64,000 nt of DNA. Source: Candidatus Rubrivivax defluviihabitans. GTDB lineage: Bacteria; Pseudomonadota; Gammaproteobacteria; Burkholderiales; Burkholderiaceae_C. The first letter of the stretch is position 1; the number at the start of each line of letters is the position of its first letter. The notes under the pieces were generated by a model, which did not search any database, was not told where the DNA came from, and worked only from the letters and a program-made list of their open reading frames with translations. Positions 28,344 to 37,578 of the stretch are shown here, piece after piece. Location: NCBI GenBank assembly GCA_016709385.1, contig JADJMW010000010.1, forward strand, positions 20,645-84,644, in the 5' to 3' direction. Both the position numbers and the translations under genes were made by a program.

Positions 28344-29044
28344 GCACGGCGAACGCCTACGACCCCGTCGTCGAGACCTTGATCAAGGACCTGCAGTCGC
28401 AGGGCAAAGTCCGCCTGCTCGACCCCATCGACCGTGTCTCGGAAATCCTGTTCGGCCTGTTCATGGTGCTCACCTTTACCGGCACCGTGAGCGTGGCCAC
28501 GGCCGGCCGCGAGGACGTGAGGCTGATGCTGATCGCCGCCATCGGCTGCAATATCGCCTGGGGCTTCGTCGACGGCGTGATGTATGTGCTGCGCACCCTG
28601 GTTTCCCGCGCCCGCGAGGCCAGCTTCGACCGCGCCGTGCGCACCACAAACAGGCCCGAGCTGGCCCACCGCCTGATTGCCAGCCAGATCGGACCGGTAG
28701 CCGCCGGCCTGGACGCCCCAGGTCTGGAGCGCGTGCGGCAATGGATCGTCGACCAGCCGCCGCCACAGGCGGGCCGAGTGCACATGAAGTGGCAGGATCT
28801 GCGCGGTGCGGTGGGCATCTTCCTGCTCGTCTTCGCGTCGACCTTCCCGCCCGTGCTGCCCTTCATCTTCATCGCCGACCTGCAAATGGCGATGCGCGTC
28901 TCGGCCGCCATCGCCATCACGATGCTGTTCATGTGCGGCCATCGCTGGGGCCGTTATGGCGGGCTGTCGCCGTGGCGCGCCGGCCTGGTGATGGTGCTGC
29001 TGGGCGTGACGGTGGAGGTCATCGTCATCGCGCTGGGCGGTTGA
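28340..29044 (+). CDS. Integral membrane protein, weakly VIT1/CCC1-like
   Basis: A 234-residue inner-membrane protein with five predicted membrane segments: ILFGLFMVLTFTGTVSVAT, a second near LMLIAAIGCNIAWGFVDGVM, and three in the last 80 residues. A basic, soluble middle section of about 80 residues separates the two groups. Spacing and the GCNIAWGFVDGVMYVL stretch recall VIT-family iron/manganese transporters, but the typical metal-binding acidic loop is not obvious. It is coupled to the GNAT gene and overlaps the convergent AraC-type gene by 20 bp at the 3' ends. Function is uncertain. Confidence 0.65.
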   Translation: MSTANAYDPVVETLIKDLQSQGKVRLLDPIDRVSEILFGLFMVLTFTGTVSVATAGREDVRLMLIAAIGCNIAWGFVDGVMYVLRTLVSRAREASFDRAVRTTNRPELAHRLIASQIGPVAAGLDAPGLERVRQWIVDQPPPQAGRVHMKWQDLRGAVGIFLLVFASTFPPVLPFIFIADLQMAMRVSAAIAITMLFMCGHRWGRYGGLSPWRAGLVMVLLGVTVEVIVIALGG

Positions 29045-30068
29045 GCCGGGCCGCCCGCCACTGACCGGGCGTGGTGCCGCTCCAGCGCCGGAAGGCACGC
29101 GTGAAGGCACTCGCGTCGGCATAGTCCAGCGCCGCGGCGATCTGGCCGACCTCGAGCGCGGTGTCCGCCAGCATCTGGCGGGCGATCTCGAAGCGGCCTT
29201 CGTCCAGCAGCGCCTGGTAGCTGGTGCCGAAGGCCTCCAGCCGGCGGCTCAGCGTACGGCTGTGCATGGAGAACAGGGCGGCAACCTCTTCGGCCTTGGC
29301 GTGGCGCGTCAGCAGCGCCGAGCGCAGCACGCTGCGCACCTGCTCCGGAAATTCGCCGGCGTGGCGGGCCGCCAGCGCTTCGATCTGCTGGTGCAGCAAG
29401 CGGCTCAGGTCCGGGTCTGCCAGCGGCAGGGGGTGACTCAACCAGTGGGCGGGGAAGGTCAAGCCGTTGCACTCGGCGTCGAAGCGCAGCGGCGCCCGGA
29501 AGACCTGGCGGTAAGGCCGCTCGTCCGCCGGCCTGCGGTGGGCCAGCAGCACCTCGGCCGGCGCCCATTCGGGGCCGCACAGTGAGCGCATGATGTTGAG
29601 CATGGCGGCTGCCGCGCCGTCGCCCACCTGGTCGGTGGCCACGGTGTGCGGCAGGTGGATGGTGTAGCCCCAGGTCGCCGCGTCGTCATGGACCGTCAGG
29701 CTCAAGCTCACGCCGCGCGCGTGCAGATGGAAGTAACGCACCAGGCCGCGCAGCGCCGCACCGGCATCGGGCGAATATTTCGCCAGCAGGCCCACCAGCC
29801 CGAGGTGCTGAAGCTGGCCCTGCTGACCGACGAGCAGGCCCAGATGCTGGCAGCCGGTCCGCGCCACGCAGTGATGCAGAAGGCGGCTGCGGGCGGCGTA
29901 GCCGATCCGGTTGTCGGGGTCGTCGAACAGGCTGGTTTCGATGCCCACCTCGGCCAACAACCCGGCCACATCGGCACCCAGGCTGCGCAGCACGGCCGGC
30001 AGGCCGGCAAGGCTGCTGATGCGCACGGTTGCAAGTTCCTGCCCGCGTTGGATGACTGGTTGACTCAT
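29025..30068 (-). CDS. AraC/OruR-family transcriptional regulator
   Basis: A 347-residue regulator: arabinose-binding-type N-terminal domain (VGIETSLFDDPDNRIGYAAR) and a C-terminal AraC helix-turn-helix pair ending FTRAFRRWSGTTPGQWR. It is a paralogue of the regulator at 15205-16296. It diverges from the DUF3141 hydrolase gene, whose expression it may control. An inverted repeat CTATGC-N8-GCATAG lies 25-44 bp upstream of its ATG. The 3' end overlaps the convergent membrane-protein gene by 20 bp. Confidence 0.9.
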   Translation of the reverse strand: MSQPVIQRGQELATVRISSLAGLPAVLRSLGADVAGLLAEVGIETSLFDDPDNRIGYAARSRLLHHCVARTGCQHLGLLVGQQGQLQHLGLVGLLAKYSPDAGAALRGLVRYFHLHARGVSLSLTVHDDAATWGYTIHLPHTVATDQVGDGAAAAMLNIMRSLCGPEWAPAEVLLAHRRPADERPYRQVFRAPLRFDAECNGLTFPAHWLSHPLPLADPDLSRLLHQQIEALAARHAGEFPEQVRSVLRSALLTRHAKAEEVAALFSMHSRTLSRRLEAFGTSYQALLDEGRFEIARQMLADTALEVGQIAAALDYADASAFTRAFRRWSGTTPGQWRAARLNRPAR

Positions 30069-30092
30069 GCCGCCGGGGTGCTCCTGAATTGA

Positions 30093-30112
30093 CTATGCGC
30101 AAGGCAGCATAG
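30093..30112. promoter_or_regulatory. Inverted repeat in the araC-like / DUF3141 divergent promoter
   Basis: CTATGC (30093-30098) and GCATAG (30107-30112) form a 6-bp palindrome with an 8-bp centre, 25 bp upstream of the regulator's ATG. It could be an autoregulatory operator. No other clear element was found in the 181-bp divergent gap. Confidence 0.3.
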
Positions 30113-30249
30113 CGGGCCTTGTCTGAAAATGTATATCCCTTGTCATCGAAGGCCTGCGGGGCGCGGGGTCGCGATGGTCCAATTCCGAGCCAGGCACGAA
30201 ACTGGTTAGCGTGCAGCCTGCGCATCGAGCGTGCATGAAGGAAGACGAA

Positions 30250-32586
30250 ATGCCCAAGACCATCAGCAACACGAGCCCCCTGGCGACCGCCGGTGCGCCG
30301 GCGGACCCGCCGTCATCGATGGCCGCCCTGTCGGCCATGAACCCCGCGCTGCAGGCTTGGGGGCCGTTCGGCGAGTACATGACCGACGCCGTGCAGCGCA
30401 CGATCCTGTTCTGGGACGTGCTGCGCCAGCGCAGCGCGCAGTACTACGCGCAGAAGGAAAAGGCCGTTCCGCACGTGCTGAGCTTCGACGCCGAACCGGT
30501 GCTCGACGCCCGAACCTTCGCCAGGCCGGCGAACTACCTGCTGGTACGCATCAAGCCGCTGGAGGGCATGTCGGTCGACCCCCTGAAGCGGCCCTTCGTC
30601 GTCGTCGATCCGCGCGCCGGGCACGGGCCGGGCATCGGCGGCTTCAAGGCCGACAGCGAGATCGGTGTCGCCATGCGCGCCGGCCACCCCTGCTATTTCG
30701 TCGGCTTCACGCCCGAGCCGATGCCGGGCCAGACCATCGAGGACATCATGAACGCCGAAGCGGCGTTCCTGGAACGCGTCATCGAACTGCACCCGCAGGC
30801 GGAGGGCAAGCCCTGCGTCATCGGCAACTGCCAGGCCGGCTGGGCGGTGCTGCTGGTGGCCGCGATCCGGCCCGAACTCTTCGGCCCCATCATCGTTCCC
30901 GGCTCACCGCTGTCGTACTGGGCCGGCGTGGAAGGCGAGAACCCGATGCGCTACACCGGCGGCCTGGCCGGCGGCAGCTGGATGACGCAGCTCACCAGCG
31001 ACCTGGGCAACGGCAAATTCGACGGCGCGCACCTGGTCGAGAATTTCGAGAACCTGAATCCCGCCAATACCTTGTGGACCAAGAACTACGACCTGTGGTC
31101 GAAGGTGGACACCGAGGGGCCGCGCTTCATCGAATTCGAGAAATGGTGGGGCGGCCACGTCAACCTCAACGGCGAGGAAATCCAGTGGATCGTCGACCAG
31201 TTGTTCGTCGGCAACCGGCTGGCCACCGGCGAGATCGTCACCAGCCAGGGTGAACGCATCGACCTGCGCCATATCCGCTCGCCGATCGTCTGCTTCTGCT
31301 CCAAGGGTGACAACATCACGCCGCCGCAGCAGGCCTTGGGCTGGATCGTCGACCTGTACGGCAGCGACGACGACATCCGCGCCTGCGGCCAGACCATCGT
31401 CTACACGCTGCACCCGACAATCGGCCACCTGGGCATCTTCGTTTCCGGTGGCATCGCGAAGAAGGAGCACCAGGAATTCGCCTCCAATATCGACCTCATC
31501 GACGTGCTGCCGCCGGGCCTGTACGAAGCCGTGATGACGCCGAAGACGGCCGACGCGGCGCATGCGGAAGAGATCGTCGGCGACTGGATCGTGCGCTTCG
31601 AGCCGCGCACGCTGGATGACGTAAAGGCGATCGTCAAGCCCGACCCCGAGAGCGACCGCCGCTTTGCCACCGTGCGCCGGGTGTCCGAGATCAACCTCGG
31701 GCTGTACCGCACGCTGTTCCAGCCTTTCGTGCGCGCCTCGGTCAACGAGCAGACGGCCGCCGCGATGAAGAAGCTCAGCCACGCCGAGCTGCCGTTCGAG
31801 ATCTTCTCGGAGCGCAACCCGCTGATGCAGCAGGTGGCCCAGCTCGCCGAGTTGGTGCGCCAGCAGCGCCGGCCGGTGGCGCACGACAACCCCTTCCTGC
31901 AGTGGCAGGCCATGGTCTCGGAAGGGATCATTTCGGCGCTGAACGGCTACCGCGACCTGCGCGACAGCAACCTGGAGCAGATGTTCCTGGCCATCTACAG
32001 CTCGCCGGTCCTGCAGGCCCTGGTGGGGCTGAGCGCCTCGGAAGAGCCGCTGCGCCGCAAGCCAGGACTCGACCGCGAGCGCATGGCACTCATCGAGCAG
32101 CGCGTCGCCGAACTCAAGGCACGCATCGCCGAGGGCGGCCCGCGCGAAGCCCTGATCCGCGCGCTGGTCTATATCGGCATGGCGGGCGAAGGCGTCGACG
32201 AACGCGCCTTCAACACCCTGCGCCAGATCCGCGCCGAAAATGCGGGCCTCACGCTCCAGGCGTTCAAGCAGACACTGCGCGAGCAGTATTTCATCCTGCT
32301 GCTCGACCGCGAGGCAGCGCTCGCTGCCATCCCCCGGATGTTGTCCGCTGGTCCCGCTCCGCGCGCTCGCCTGCAGGAGGCACTGCGCCGAACCGTGCAT
32401 GCTGCCGGCGAGCTGAGCGGCGAACGCGCGAAGCGGCTGGCGCAGGTGGAAGCGTTGTTCGGCGCCAGCCTGCCGGCGGCGGCGCCACGCAAGGCGGTGC
32501 CCAAGGCCGAGAGCCAGACCGTTGCGAAAGCGGTCCGCCAGACCGTACGCAAGCCAGCACGGAAGGCCGTCCGCAAGACCACCTGA
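30250..32586 (+). CDS. DUF3141 protein: PhaC-like alpha/beta hydrolase with basic tail
   Basis: A 778-residue protein whose core (about 90-430) is an alpha/beta-hydrolase like polyhydroxyalkanoate synthases. The nucleophile elbow is G-N-C-Q-A-G, i.e. a Cys in the PhaC-style G-x-C-x-G box. FCSKGDNITPPQQ supplies the acidic residue and PTIGHLGIF the histidine. A helical region follows, then about 30 C-terminal residues dense in Lys/Arg and Ala with repeated KAV/RK units, like the nucleic-acid- or granule-binding tails of PhaF-type proteins. ATG 30250 follows AGGAAG. It may make, modify or anchor polyester granules; catalytic activity is unproven. Confidence 0.8.
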   Translation: MPKTISNTSPLATAGAPADPPSSMAALSAMNPALQAWGPFGEYMTDAVQRTILFWDVLRQRSAQYYAQKEKAVPHVLSFDAEPVLDARTFARPANYLLVRIKPLEGMSVDPLKRPFVVVDPRAGHGPGIGGFKADSEIGVAMRAGHPCYFVGFTPEPMPGQTIEDIMNAEAAFLERVIELHPQAEGKPCVIGNCQAGWAVLLVAAIRPELFGPIIVPGSPLSYWAGVEGENPMRYTGGLAGGSWMTQLTSDLGNGKFDGAHLVENFENLNPANTLWTKNYDLWSKVDTEGPRFIEFEKWWGGHVNLNGEEIQWIVDQLFVGNRLATGEIVTSQGERIDLRHIRSPIVCFCSKGDNITPPQQALGWIVDLYGSDDDIRACGQTIVYTLHPTIGHLGIFVSGGIAKKEHQEFASNIDLIDVLPPGLYEAVMTPKTADAAHAEEIVGDWIVRFEPRTLDDVKAIVKPDPESDRRFATVRRVSEINLGLYRTLFQPFVRASVNEQTAAAMKKLSHAELPFEIFSERNPLMQQVAQLAELVRQQRRPVAHDNPFLQWQAMVSEGIISALNGYRDLRDSNLEQMFLAIYSSPVLQALVGLSASEEPLRRKPGLDRERMALIEQRVAELKARIAEGGPREALIRALVYIGMAGEGVDERAFNTLRQIRAENAGLTLQAFKQTLREQYFILLLDREAALAAIPRMLSAGPAPRARLQEALRRTVHAAGELSGERAKRLAQVEALFGASLPAAAPRKAVPKAESQTVAKAVRQTVRKPARKAVRKTT

Positions 32587-32689
32587 GCCGCCAGGCGCTG
32601 TCCCGTCATCGCTTTCCCGTACCGCATTCCCATGTGGCCGTGCCTACACTCAGGCTCGCGCGGCAGCCACTTGCCGGCCCGTGCGGGCG

Positions 32690-32703
32690 TTGATATTCGT
32701 CAA
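32690..32703 (+). promoter_or_regulatory. FNR/Anr-type box upstream of the outer-membrane protein gene
   Basis: TTGAT-ATTC-GTCAA matches the FNR consensus TTGAT-N4-ATCAA with one mismatch. Its centre is about 41 bp before a likely start point set by the -10-like AAATAT at 32726-32731, the class II position. An fnr gene is present at 52.1-52.8 kb. Confidence 0.6.
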
Positions 32704-32807
32704 CGAACCGCACGGTGTTCTGCCCAAATATGACTCGTCAGCATCTCGGCATGTCCAGCGTCGCCGGGCACCGAAGTTCCAAGAGTCCCGTGTTCAGGAG
32801 CAACACC

Positions 32808-33680
32808 ATGAAATCAAGAATCTCGTCCAGGATCGGTTCCTTGCTGCTGGGAAGCTTGTTGGGCGTCGGCGCATCAGGCTCGGCCCTAGCCCAGTCGGGG
32901 GGCTATGCCGAAGGCCTGCTCAACAACCCCTGGGTCTTCAACCTGGGGGGCTTCATCTACCAGACGAGCCTGGATGCCCGGCTCGACGGCCAGTCGTCGC
33001 AGAACCCGGAGGTGGATTTCGACGAGACCTTCGGCAAGGCCGATGACTCGACGCGGGTGCGCGCCGACGTGCTGTGGCGCATCACCCCCACGCATCGCCT
33101 GCGCTTCATGTATTTCGACAATGCGAACTCGCGCACGCGCGTGCTCGACCAAGACCTGGTGTGGGGCGACTATGCCTTCCTGGCCGGCAGCAGTGCCACG
33201 TTCGAGCAGGAGTTCAACGTCTATGCCCTTTCTTACGAATGGGCATTCGTGCGCAACCCCAGCTACGAGTTGGCGGCCAGCATCGGCGTGCACTACATGG
33301 ACATGAGATTCCAGCTCTCGGGCAACGCCAACTACTCGGGTCCGGATTGCGCCACGCCGCCTTGCTCGGTGACTGGGGCCACCAAGGGCAGTGACCTGCC
33401 GGCACCGCTGCCCGTGGTCGGCCTGCGCGCCGCCTGGGTGGTGGCACCGAACTGGTACCTCGAGGCGTCGGGCCAGTTCTTCAGTGTCAAGATCGATGAA
33501 TACGATGGCCGTTGGTCCGATCTTCGGTTGAGCGGCACCTGGATGTTCCACCGCAACTTCGGCGTCGGTCTGGGTTACAACTGGTTCGGCACCCGCCTGG
33601 ACGTCGAAGGGAACGACTTCACGGGCAAGGTCAAGCTGAACTATTCCGGCCTGCAGCTTTACCTGACCGGCAGCTTCTGA
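32808..33680 (+). CDS. Outer-membrane beta-barrel protein (OmpW-like)
   Basis: A 290-residue protein with a Sec signal peptide (GSLLLGSLLGVGASGSALAQ) and a mature chain of alternating hydrophobic strands ending in ...LYLTGSF, a C-terminal Phe typical of BamA-recognised barrels. Strand-like segments (LRFMYFDN, FNVYALSYEWAFV, FGVGLGYNW) suggest a small eight- to ten-stranded pore. It is closest in feel to OmpW or related porins, but I cannot assign a substrate. ATG 32808 follows AGGAG at a proper distance. An FNR-type box upstream indicates oxygen-limited expression, as known for ompW in enterobacteria. Confidence 0.78.
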   Translation: MKSRISSRIGSLLLGSLLGVGASGSALAQSGGYAEGLLNNPWVFNLGGFIYQTSLDARLDGQSSQNPEVDFDETFGKADDSTRVRADVLWRITPTHRLRFMYFDNANSRTRVLDQDLVWGDYAFLAGSSATFEQEFNVYALSYEWAFVRNPSYELAASIGVHYMDMRFQLSGNANYSGPDCATPPCSVTGATKGSDLPAPLPVVGLRAAWVVAPNWYLEASGQFFSVKIDEYDGRWSDLRLSGTWMFHRNFGVGLGYNWFGTRLDVEGNDFTGKVKLNYSGLQLYLTGSF

Positions 33681-33717
33681 CGCGACCGCGGCCGCGCCTG
33701 TGGGCGGCCCCAAACTC

Positions 33718-34661
33718 ATGTCGGCTCAAAAGCACGAGAAGTACCAGCACCTGATCGGCCGCGCCAGGGCGCTGTCGCCGACCCCCTGCGCGGTGGCCCA
33801 CCCCTGCGACGAGCTCCCTGCGCGGCGCCGTGGAGGCGGCTCAGACAGGCCTGATCCGGCCCATCCTGGTGGGACCGACGGCACGCATCGAGGCGCTGGC
33901 GGCGCAGTTCGAACTCGACCTCTCGATGTGTGAGCGGGTCGACGCACCGCACAGCGTCGGCTCGGCCGAGGCCGCCGTGAAACTGGCGCGCGAGGGCAAG
34001 GCCGAGATGCTGATGAAGGGCAGCCTTCACACCGACGAACTGATGGCCGCGGTGGTCAAGCGCGACACCGGCCTGCGCACGGCGCGCCGCATCAGTCACT
34101 GCTTCATCATGGACGTGCCGGCGATCGATCGCGTGGTCGTCATCACCGACGCCGCCGTGAATATCTTCCCGACGCTGGAAGACAAGATGCACATCGTGCA
34201 GAACGCCATCGACCTGGCGCGCGCGCTGGGCGTGGAGCGGCCCAGGGTGGCCATCCTGTCCGCCATGGAGACGGTGAACCCCAAGGTGCCCTCCACCATC
34301 GAGGCCGCCGCGCTGTGCAAGATGGCCGAACGCGGCCAGATCACCGGTGGCCTGCTCGACGGGGCCGCTGGCGCTGGACAACGCCATCGACCTGGGCGCG
34401 GCCCAGATCAAGAAGATCACCTCGCCGGTGGCCGGCCTGGCCGACATCCTGGTGGTGCCCGACCTGGAGGCCGGCAACATGCTGGCCAAGAGCCTGAGCT
34501 TCATGGCCGAGGCCGACGCCGCCGGCATCGTGCTGGGGGCGCGCGTGCCCATCATCCTGACCAGTCGCGCCGATTCGGTGGAAACGCGCCTGGCCTCGTG
34601 CGCCGTGGCAGCGCTGGTCGCCCAGGCGAGGCGCGAAGACCTGAAGAAGGCGGTGGCCTGA
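33718..34661 (+). pseudogene. Second phosphate acetyl/butyryltransferase (two frameshifts)
   Basis: A near-identical paralogue of the gene at 4504-5448. The N-terminus (MSAQKHEKYQHLIGRARAL) is lost to a shift at about 33811-33814, where the intact copy has GAGAG and this one GAG (2 bases missing). The main part is open to about 34361, where GGG in the other copy is GGGG here. The last 100 residues are then in a third frame ending in TGA at 34661. Correcting both gives 314 residues, the same as the intact copy. The stop overlaps the acetate kinase ATG (TGATG), so the pair forms the usual acyltransferase-kinase operon. Sequence error is possible. Confidence 0.85.
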
Positions 34662-35842
34662 TGTCGCAAGCGATCGCGGTCCTGAACGCAGGCTCGTCGA
34701 GCCTGAAATTTTCGCTCTTCGAGCAGGTGGGTGACGAGCTCGAGCTCACCCTGCGCGGCCAGGCCGAAGGCCTGCAGACCGCGCCGCGCTTCGTTGCCAA
34801 GAGCGCCAGCGGCGAGACCCTCTCCACCCACGCCTGGGACGACGGCAAGCGGCTCGGGCACGCCGACGCGCTGGACCATATCGTGGCCACCCTGCGCGGC
34901 CGGCTGGCGGGTACGCACCTGGCCGGCGTGGGGCACCGCGTGGTGCACGGCGGCCTGCTCTATTCGCAGCCGGTGCGCGTCGACGCCCAGGTGCTGGACG
35001 ACCTGGCGCAGTTCATCCCGCTGGCGCCACTGCACCAGCCGCACAACCTGACGCCGATCCGGCTTTTGCAGGAACGCCAGCCCGCGCTGCCGCAGGTGGC
35101 CTGCTTCGACACCGCCTTTCACCGCGCGCAGCCCGAATTGGCACAGATGTTCGCGCTGCCCCGGGAACTGCACGACGCCGGCGTGCGCCGCTACGGCTTC
35201 CACGGCCTGAGCTACGAGTACATCGCCTCGCGGCTGCCGCAACTGGACCCCAAGGCCGCACAGGGGCGCACCGTGGTGCTGCACCTGGGCAACGGCGCCA
35301 GCATGTGCGCGCTGGCCGGTGGCCGCAGCGTGGCCAGCACGATGGGCTTCACCGCCGTCGACGGGTTGCCGATGGGCACCCGCTGCGGTGCCATCGACCC
35401 CGGCGTCATCCTCTACCTGATGGACCAGCGCGGCATGGACGCGCGCGCCATCGAAAAGCTCATCTACAACCAGTCGGGGCTGCTCGGCGTGTCCGGCGTG
35501 TCCAGCGACATGCGCACGCTGCTGGCCAGCAAGGAGCCGCGCGCAGCGCTGGCGGTGGACCTGTACGTGTACCGCATCGGGCGCGAACTGGGTTCGCTGG
35601 CCGCGGCGCTGGGCGGTCTGGACGCGCTGGTGTTCACCGGCGGCATTGGCGAGAACAGCGCCGAGATCCGCGCGCGCGTCTGCCGCCATGCGGCGTGGCT
35701 GGGGGTGGCGCTGGATGAAGTCGCCAACCAGGCCGGCGGCCCGCGCATCAGCACGGCCGCCAGCGCGACGACGGCCTGGGTGCTGCCCACCAACGAGGAA
35801 CTGATGATCGCGCGGCACACGCGCCGCGTCCTCGGCAGCTAG
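34661..35842 (+). CDS. ackA: Acetate kinase
   Basis: A 393-residue acetokinase. The N-terminal LNAGSSSLKFSLF phosphate-binding motif, GHRVVHGG, the FDTAFHR segment, YGFHGLSYEY, LHLGNGASMCA and FTGGIGENSAEIR are all conserved. It makes ATP and acetate from acetyl phosphate in the cytoplasm. It directly overlaps the frameshifted phosphate acyltransferase. With the intact copy at 4.5 kb it completes a fermentative ATP route from acetyl-CoA. Confidence 0.96.
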   Translation: MSQAIAVLNAGSSSLKFSLFEQVGDELELTLRGQAEGLQTAPRFVAKSASGETLSTHAWDDGKRLGHADALDHIVATLRGRLAGTHLAGVGHRVVHGGLLYSQPVRVDAQVLDDLAQFIPLAPLHQPHNLTPIRLLQERQPALPQVACFDTAFHRAQPELAQMFALPRELHDAGVRRYGFHGLSYEYIASRLPQLDPKAAQGRTVVLHLGNGASMCALAGGRSVASTMGFTAVDGLPMGTRCGAIDPGVILYLMDQRGMDARAIEKLIYNQSGLLGVSGVSSDMRTLLASKEPRAALAVDLYVYRIGRELGSLAAALGGLDALVFTGGIGENSAEIRARVCRHAAWLGVALDEVANQAGGPRISTAASATTAWVLPTNEELMIARHTRRVLGS

Positions 35843-35994
35843 CTTCCGTTGCAGGCCGCTACGGACGCACGCCTGGCCGGGCAGCCGGGAGACAGGCAAC
35901 GGTTCGTGCAAGGCACGCGTCAGGCTCGACCGCCGGCAGGGGCCAAAATCACGATTCGAACAAGCCAGAGGCGGACGAGGAGTCCGAAACAACG

Positions 35995-36525
35995 ATGGAT
36001 GATCAAGACGATGGCGCCAAGGTCGGGCTGTGGGTGGTGCTGGGCATCATCACGCTGTTGCTCTTCGGGCTGATCGGCGGGCTGGCGATCCGGGCCACGA
36101 ATGCCAAGCACGCGGTCAAGCCGGTGGCCGTGGCGGCGACGCCGGCGGCCGTGCCCGCCGCAGCGGCCGTCGCCGAGGCTGATGTGCTGGTCGACGTACC
36201 GCTGTCCGGCGAGATCGTCGCCCGGGTGTTCTTCGAAATCGACAAGGCCGAACTGGACGCCGCTGCCGGCGCCGAACTGGCCGCTGCGGTCAAGGCCTTG
36301 GCCGATGCGCCGTCCAGGAAGCTGGTGATCGCCGGCTTCCACGATCCGAGCGGCGACCCGGCCCACAACGCCGATCTGGCCAAGCGGCGGGCCATGGCCG
36401 TGCGCGCCGCGCTCACCGGGCAGGGTGCGGATGCTGCCCGCGTGCAGTTGCGCAAGCCGGAGCAGACCGCCCTGGGAGGGCCGCCCGAAGAAGCCCGTCG
36501 CGTCGAAGTGCGTCTGGTCGACTGA
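35995..36525 (+). CDS. OmpA-domain protein with N-terminal membrane anchor
   Basis: A 176-residue protein: one membrane segment (about 11-33), an Ala/Pro/Val-rich linker (about 40-65) and a C-terminal OmpA-like peptidoglycan-associating domain (about 70-176). The domain shows VFFEIDKAELD, the VIAGFHDPSGDPAHNADLAKRRAMAVR helix and a RVEVRLVD end. The usual TD/NR pattern is modified (HDPSGD for the common HTDxxG). It is likely an inner-membrane-anchored wall-binding protein. It has its own ribosome site (AGGAG) and no obvious operon partner. Confidence 0.78.
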   Translation: MDDQDDGAKVGLWVVLGIITLLLFGLIGGLAIRATNAKHAVKPVAVAATPAAVPAAAAVAEADVLVDVPLSGEIVARVFFEIDKAELDAAAGAELAAAVKALADAPSRKLVIAGFHDPSGDPAHNADLAKRRAMAVRAALTGQGADAARVQLRKPEQTALGGPPEEARRVEVRLVD

Positions 36526-36793
36526 CCGAGGCCGGCGCTCCGGCCCCCGGGCCGCGGCTGCTGCACCGGCCTCGCGCAGACCTTCTCGACGCCGGATCGC
36601 CAGGAAACAAAGCCTCGGCGGCCAGGATGTCGATCTTTTGCAGGCCCAGTTGCCGCCCGATGCGTGCGCTCAAGCGGTTGCCCAGGGCTCAGCGATCAGG
36701 CACGGGTGCCGAAAGTTCGTCGCGGTCTTCGAGCGGAAGGGGATCGACTTTGAAAGCTTTGGCTGATGCTGCCCCGAGCCTGAACAGCCGCCG

Positions 36794-37552
36794 TCACTTC
36801 GGCGCCAGCCGAATGGCGCCGTCGAGCCGGATCACCTCGCCGTTGAGCATGTCGTTCTCGATGATGTGCTTCACCAGCTTGGCATAGTCGGCCGGTGTGC
36901 CCAGCCGGCTGGGGAAGGGCACGCTGGCGGCCAGCGCCTCCTGCACTTCCTTGGGCATGCCGAACATCATGGGTGTGCCGAAGATGCCGGGCGCGATGGT
37001 CATGTTGCGGATGCCGTTGCGCGCCAGGTCGCGAGCGATGGGCAGCGTCATGCCGACCACGCCGCCCTTGCTGGCGCTGTACGCGGCCTGGCCGATCTGG
37101 CCATCGTAGGCGGCCACGCTGGCGGTGCTGATGAGCACGCCGCGCTCGCCTGTGGCTTCGGGCTCGTTCTTCGCCATCGCCTCGGCGGCCAGGCGGATCA
37201 TGTTGAAGCTGCCGATCAGGTTGACGGTGATCGTCTTCGTGAACACCGCCAGCGGGTGCGCGCCGTCCTTGCCCACGGTCTTCACCGCCGGCGCGATGCC
37301 GGCGCAGTTGACCAGGCCCATCAGCTTGCCCAGGCCCAATGCCGCGGCCACGGAGGCCTGGCCATCGGCCTCCTGGCTGACGTCGCACCGGACGAAGACG
37401 CCGCCGATCTCGGCGGCAATGGCCTGGCCGCGCTCGACCTGCAGGTCGGCAATGACCACCTTGCCGCCTTCGGCGGCCAGCATGCGTGCCGTGCCTTCGC
37501 CCAGGCCCGATGACCCGCCGGTGACGATGAAGACCTTGCCTGCGATTTCCAT
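36794..37552 (-). CDS. 3-hydroxyacyl-CoA dehydrogenase type II-like SDR
   Basis: A 252-residue short-chain dehydrogenase with the cofactor motif TGGSSGLGEGTA, NCAG near residue 88, and the catalytic triad in STASVAAYDGQIGQAAYSASK. The length and the RNMTIAPGIFGTPMM stretch match HSD17B10/3-hydroxyacyl-CoA dehydrogenase type II and relatives. Those oxidise short-chain 3-hydroxyacyl-CoA with NAD. It sits 26 bp downstream of adk on the same strand. A decayed fragment of a homologous gene is found at 57.7-58.1 kb. The 241-bp gap before it (36553-36793) holds nothing I recognise. Confidence 0.87.
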   Translation of the reverse strand: MEIAGKVFIVTGGSSGLGEGTARMLAAEGGKVVIADLQVERGQAIAAEIGGVFVRCDVSQEADGQASVAAALGLGKLMGLVNCAGIAPAVKTVGKDGAHPLAVFTKTITVNLIGSFNMIRLAAEAMAKNEPEATGERGVLISTASVAAYDGQIGQAAYSASKGGVVGMTLPIARDLARNGIRNMTIAPGIFGTPMMFGMPKEVQEALAASVPFPSRLGTPADYAKLVKHIIENDMLNGEVIRLDGAIRLAPK

Positions 37553-37578
37553 GGTGTCGCTTTCCTCGGGTTGCTGGT

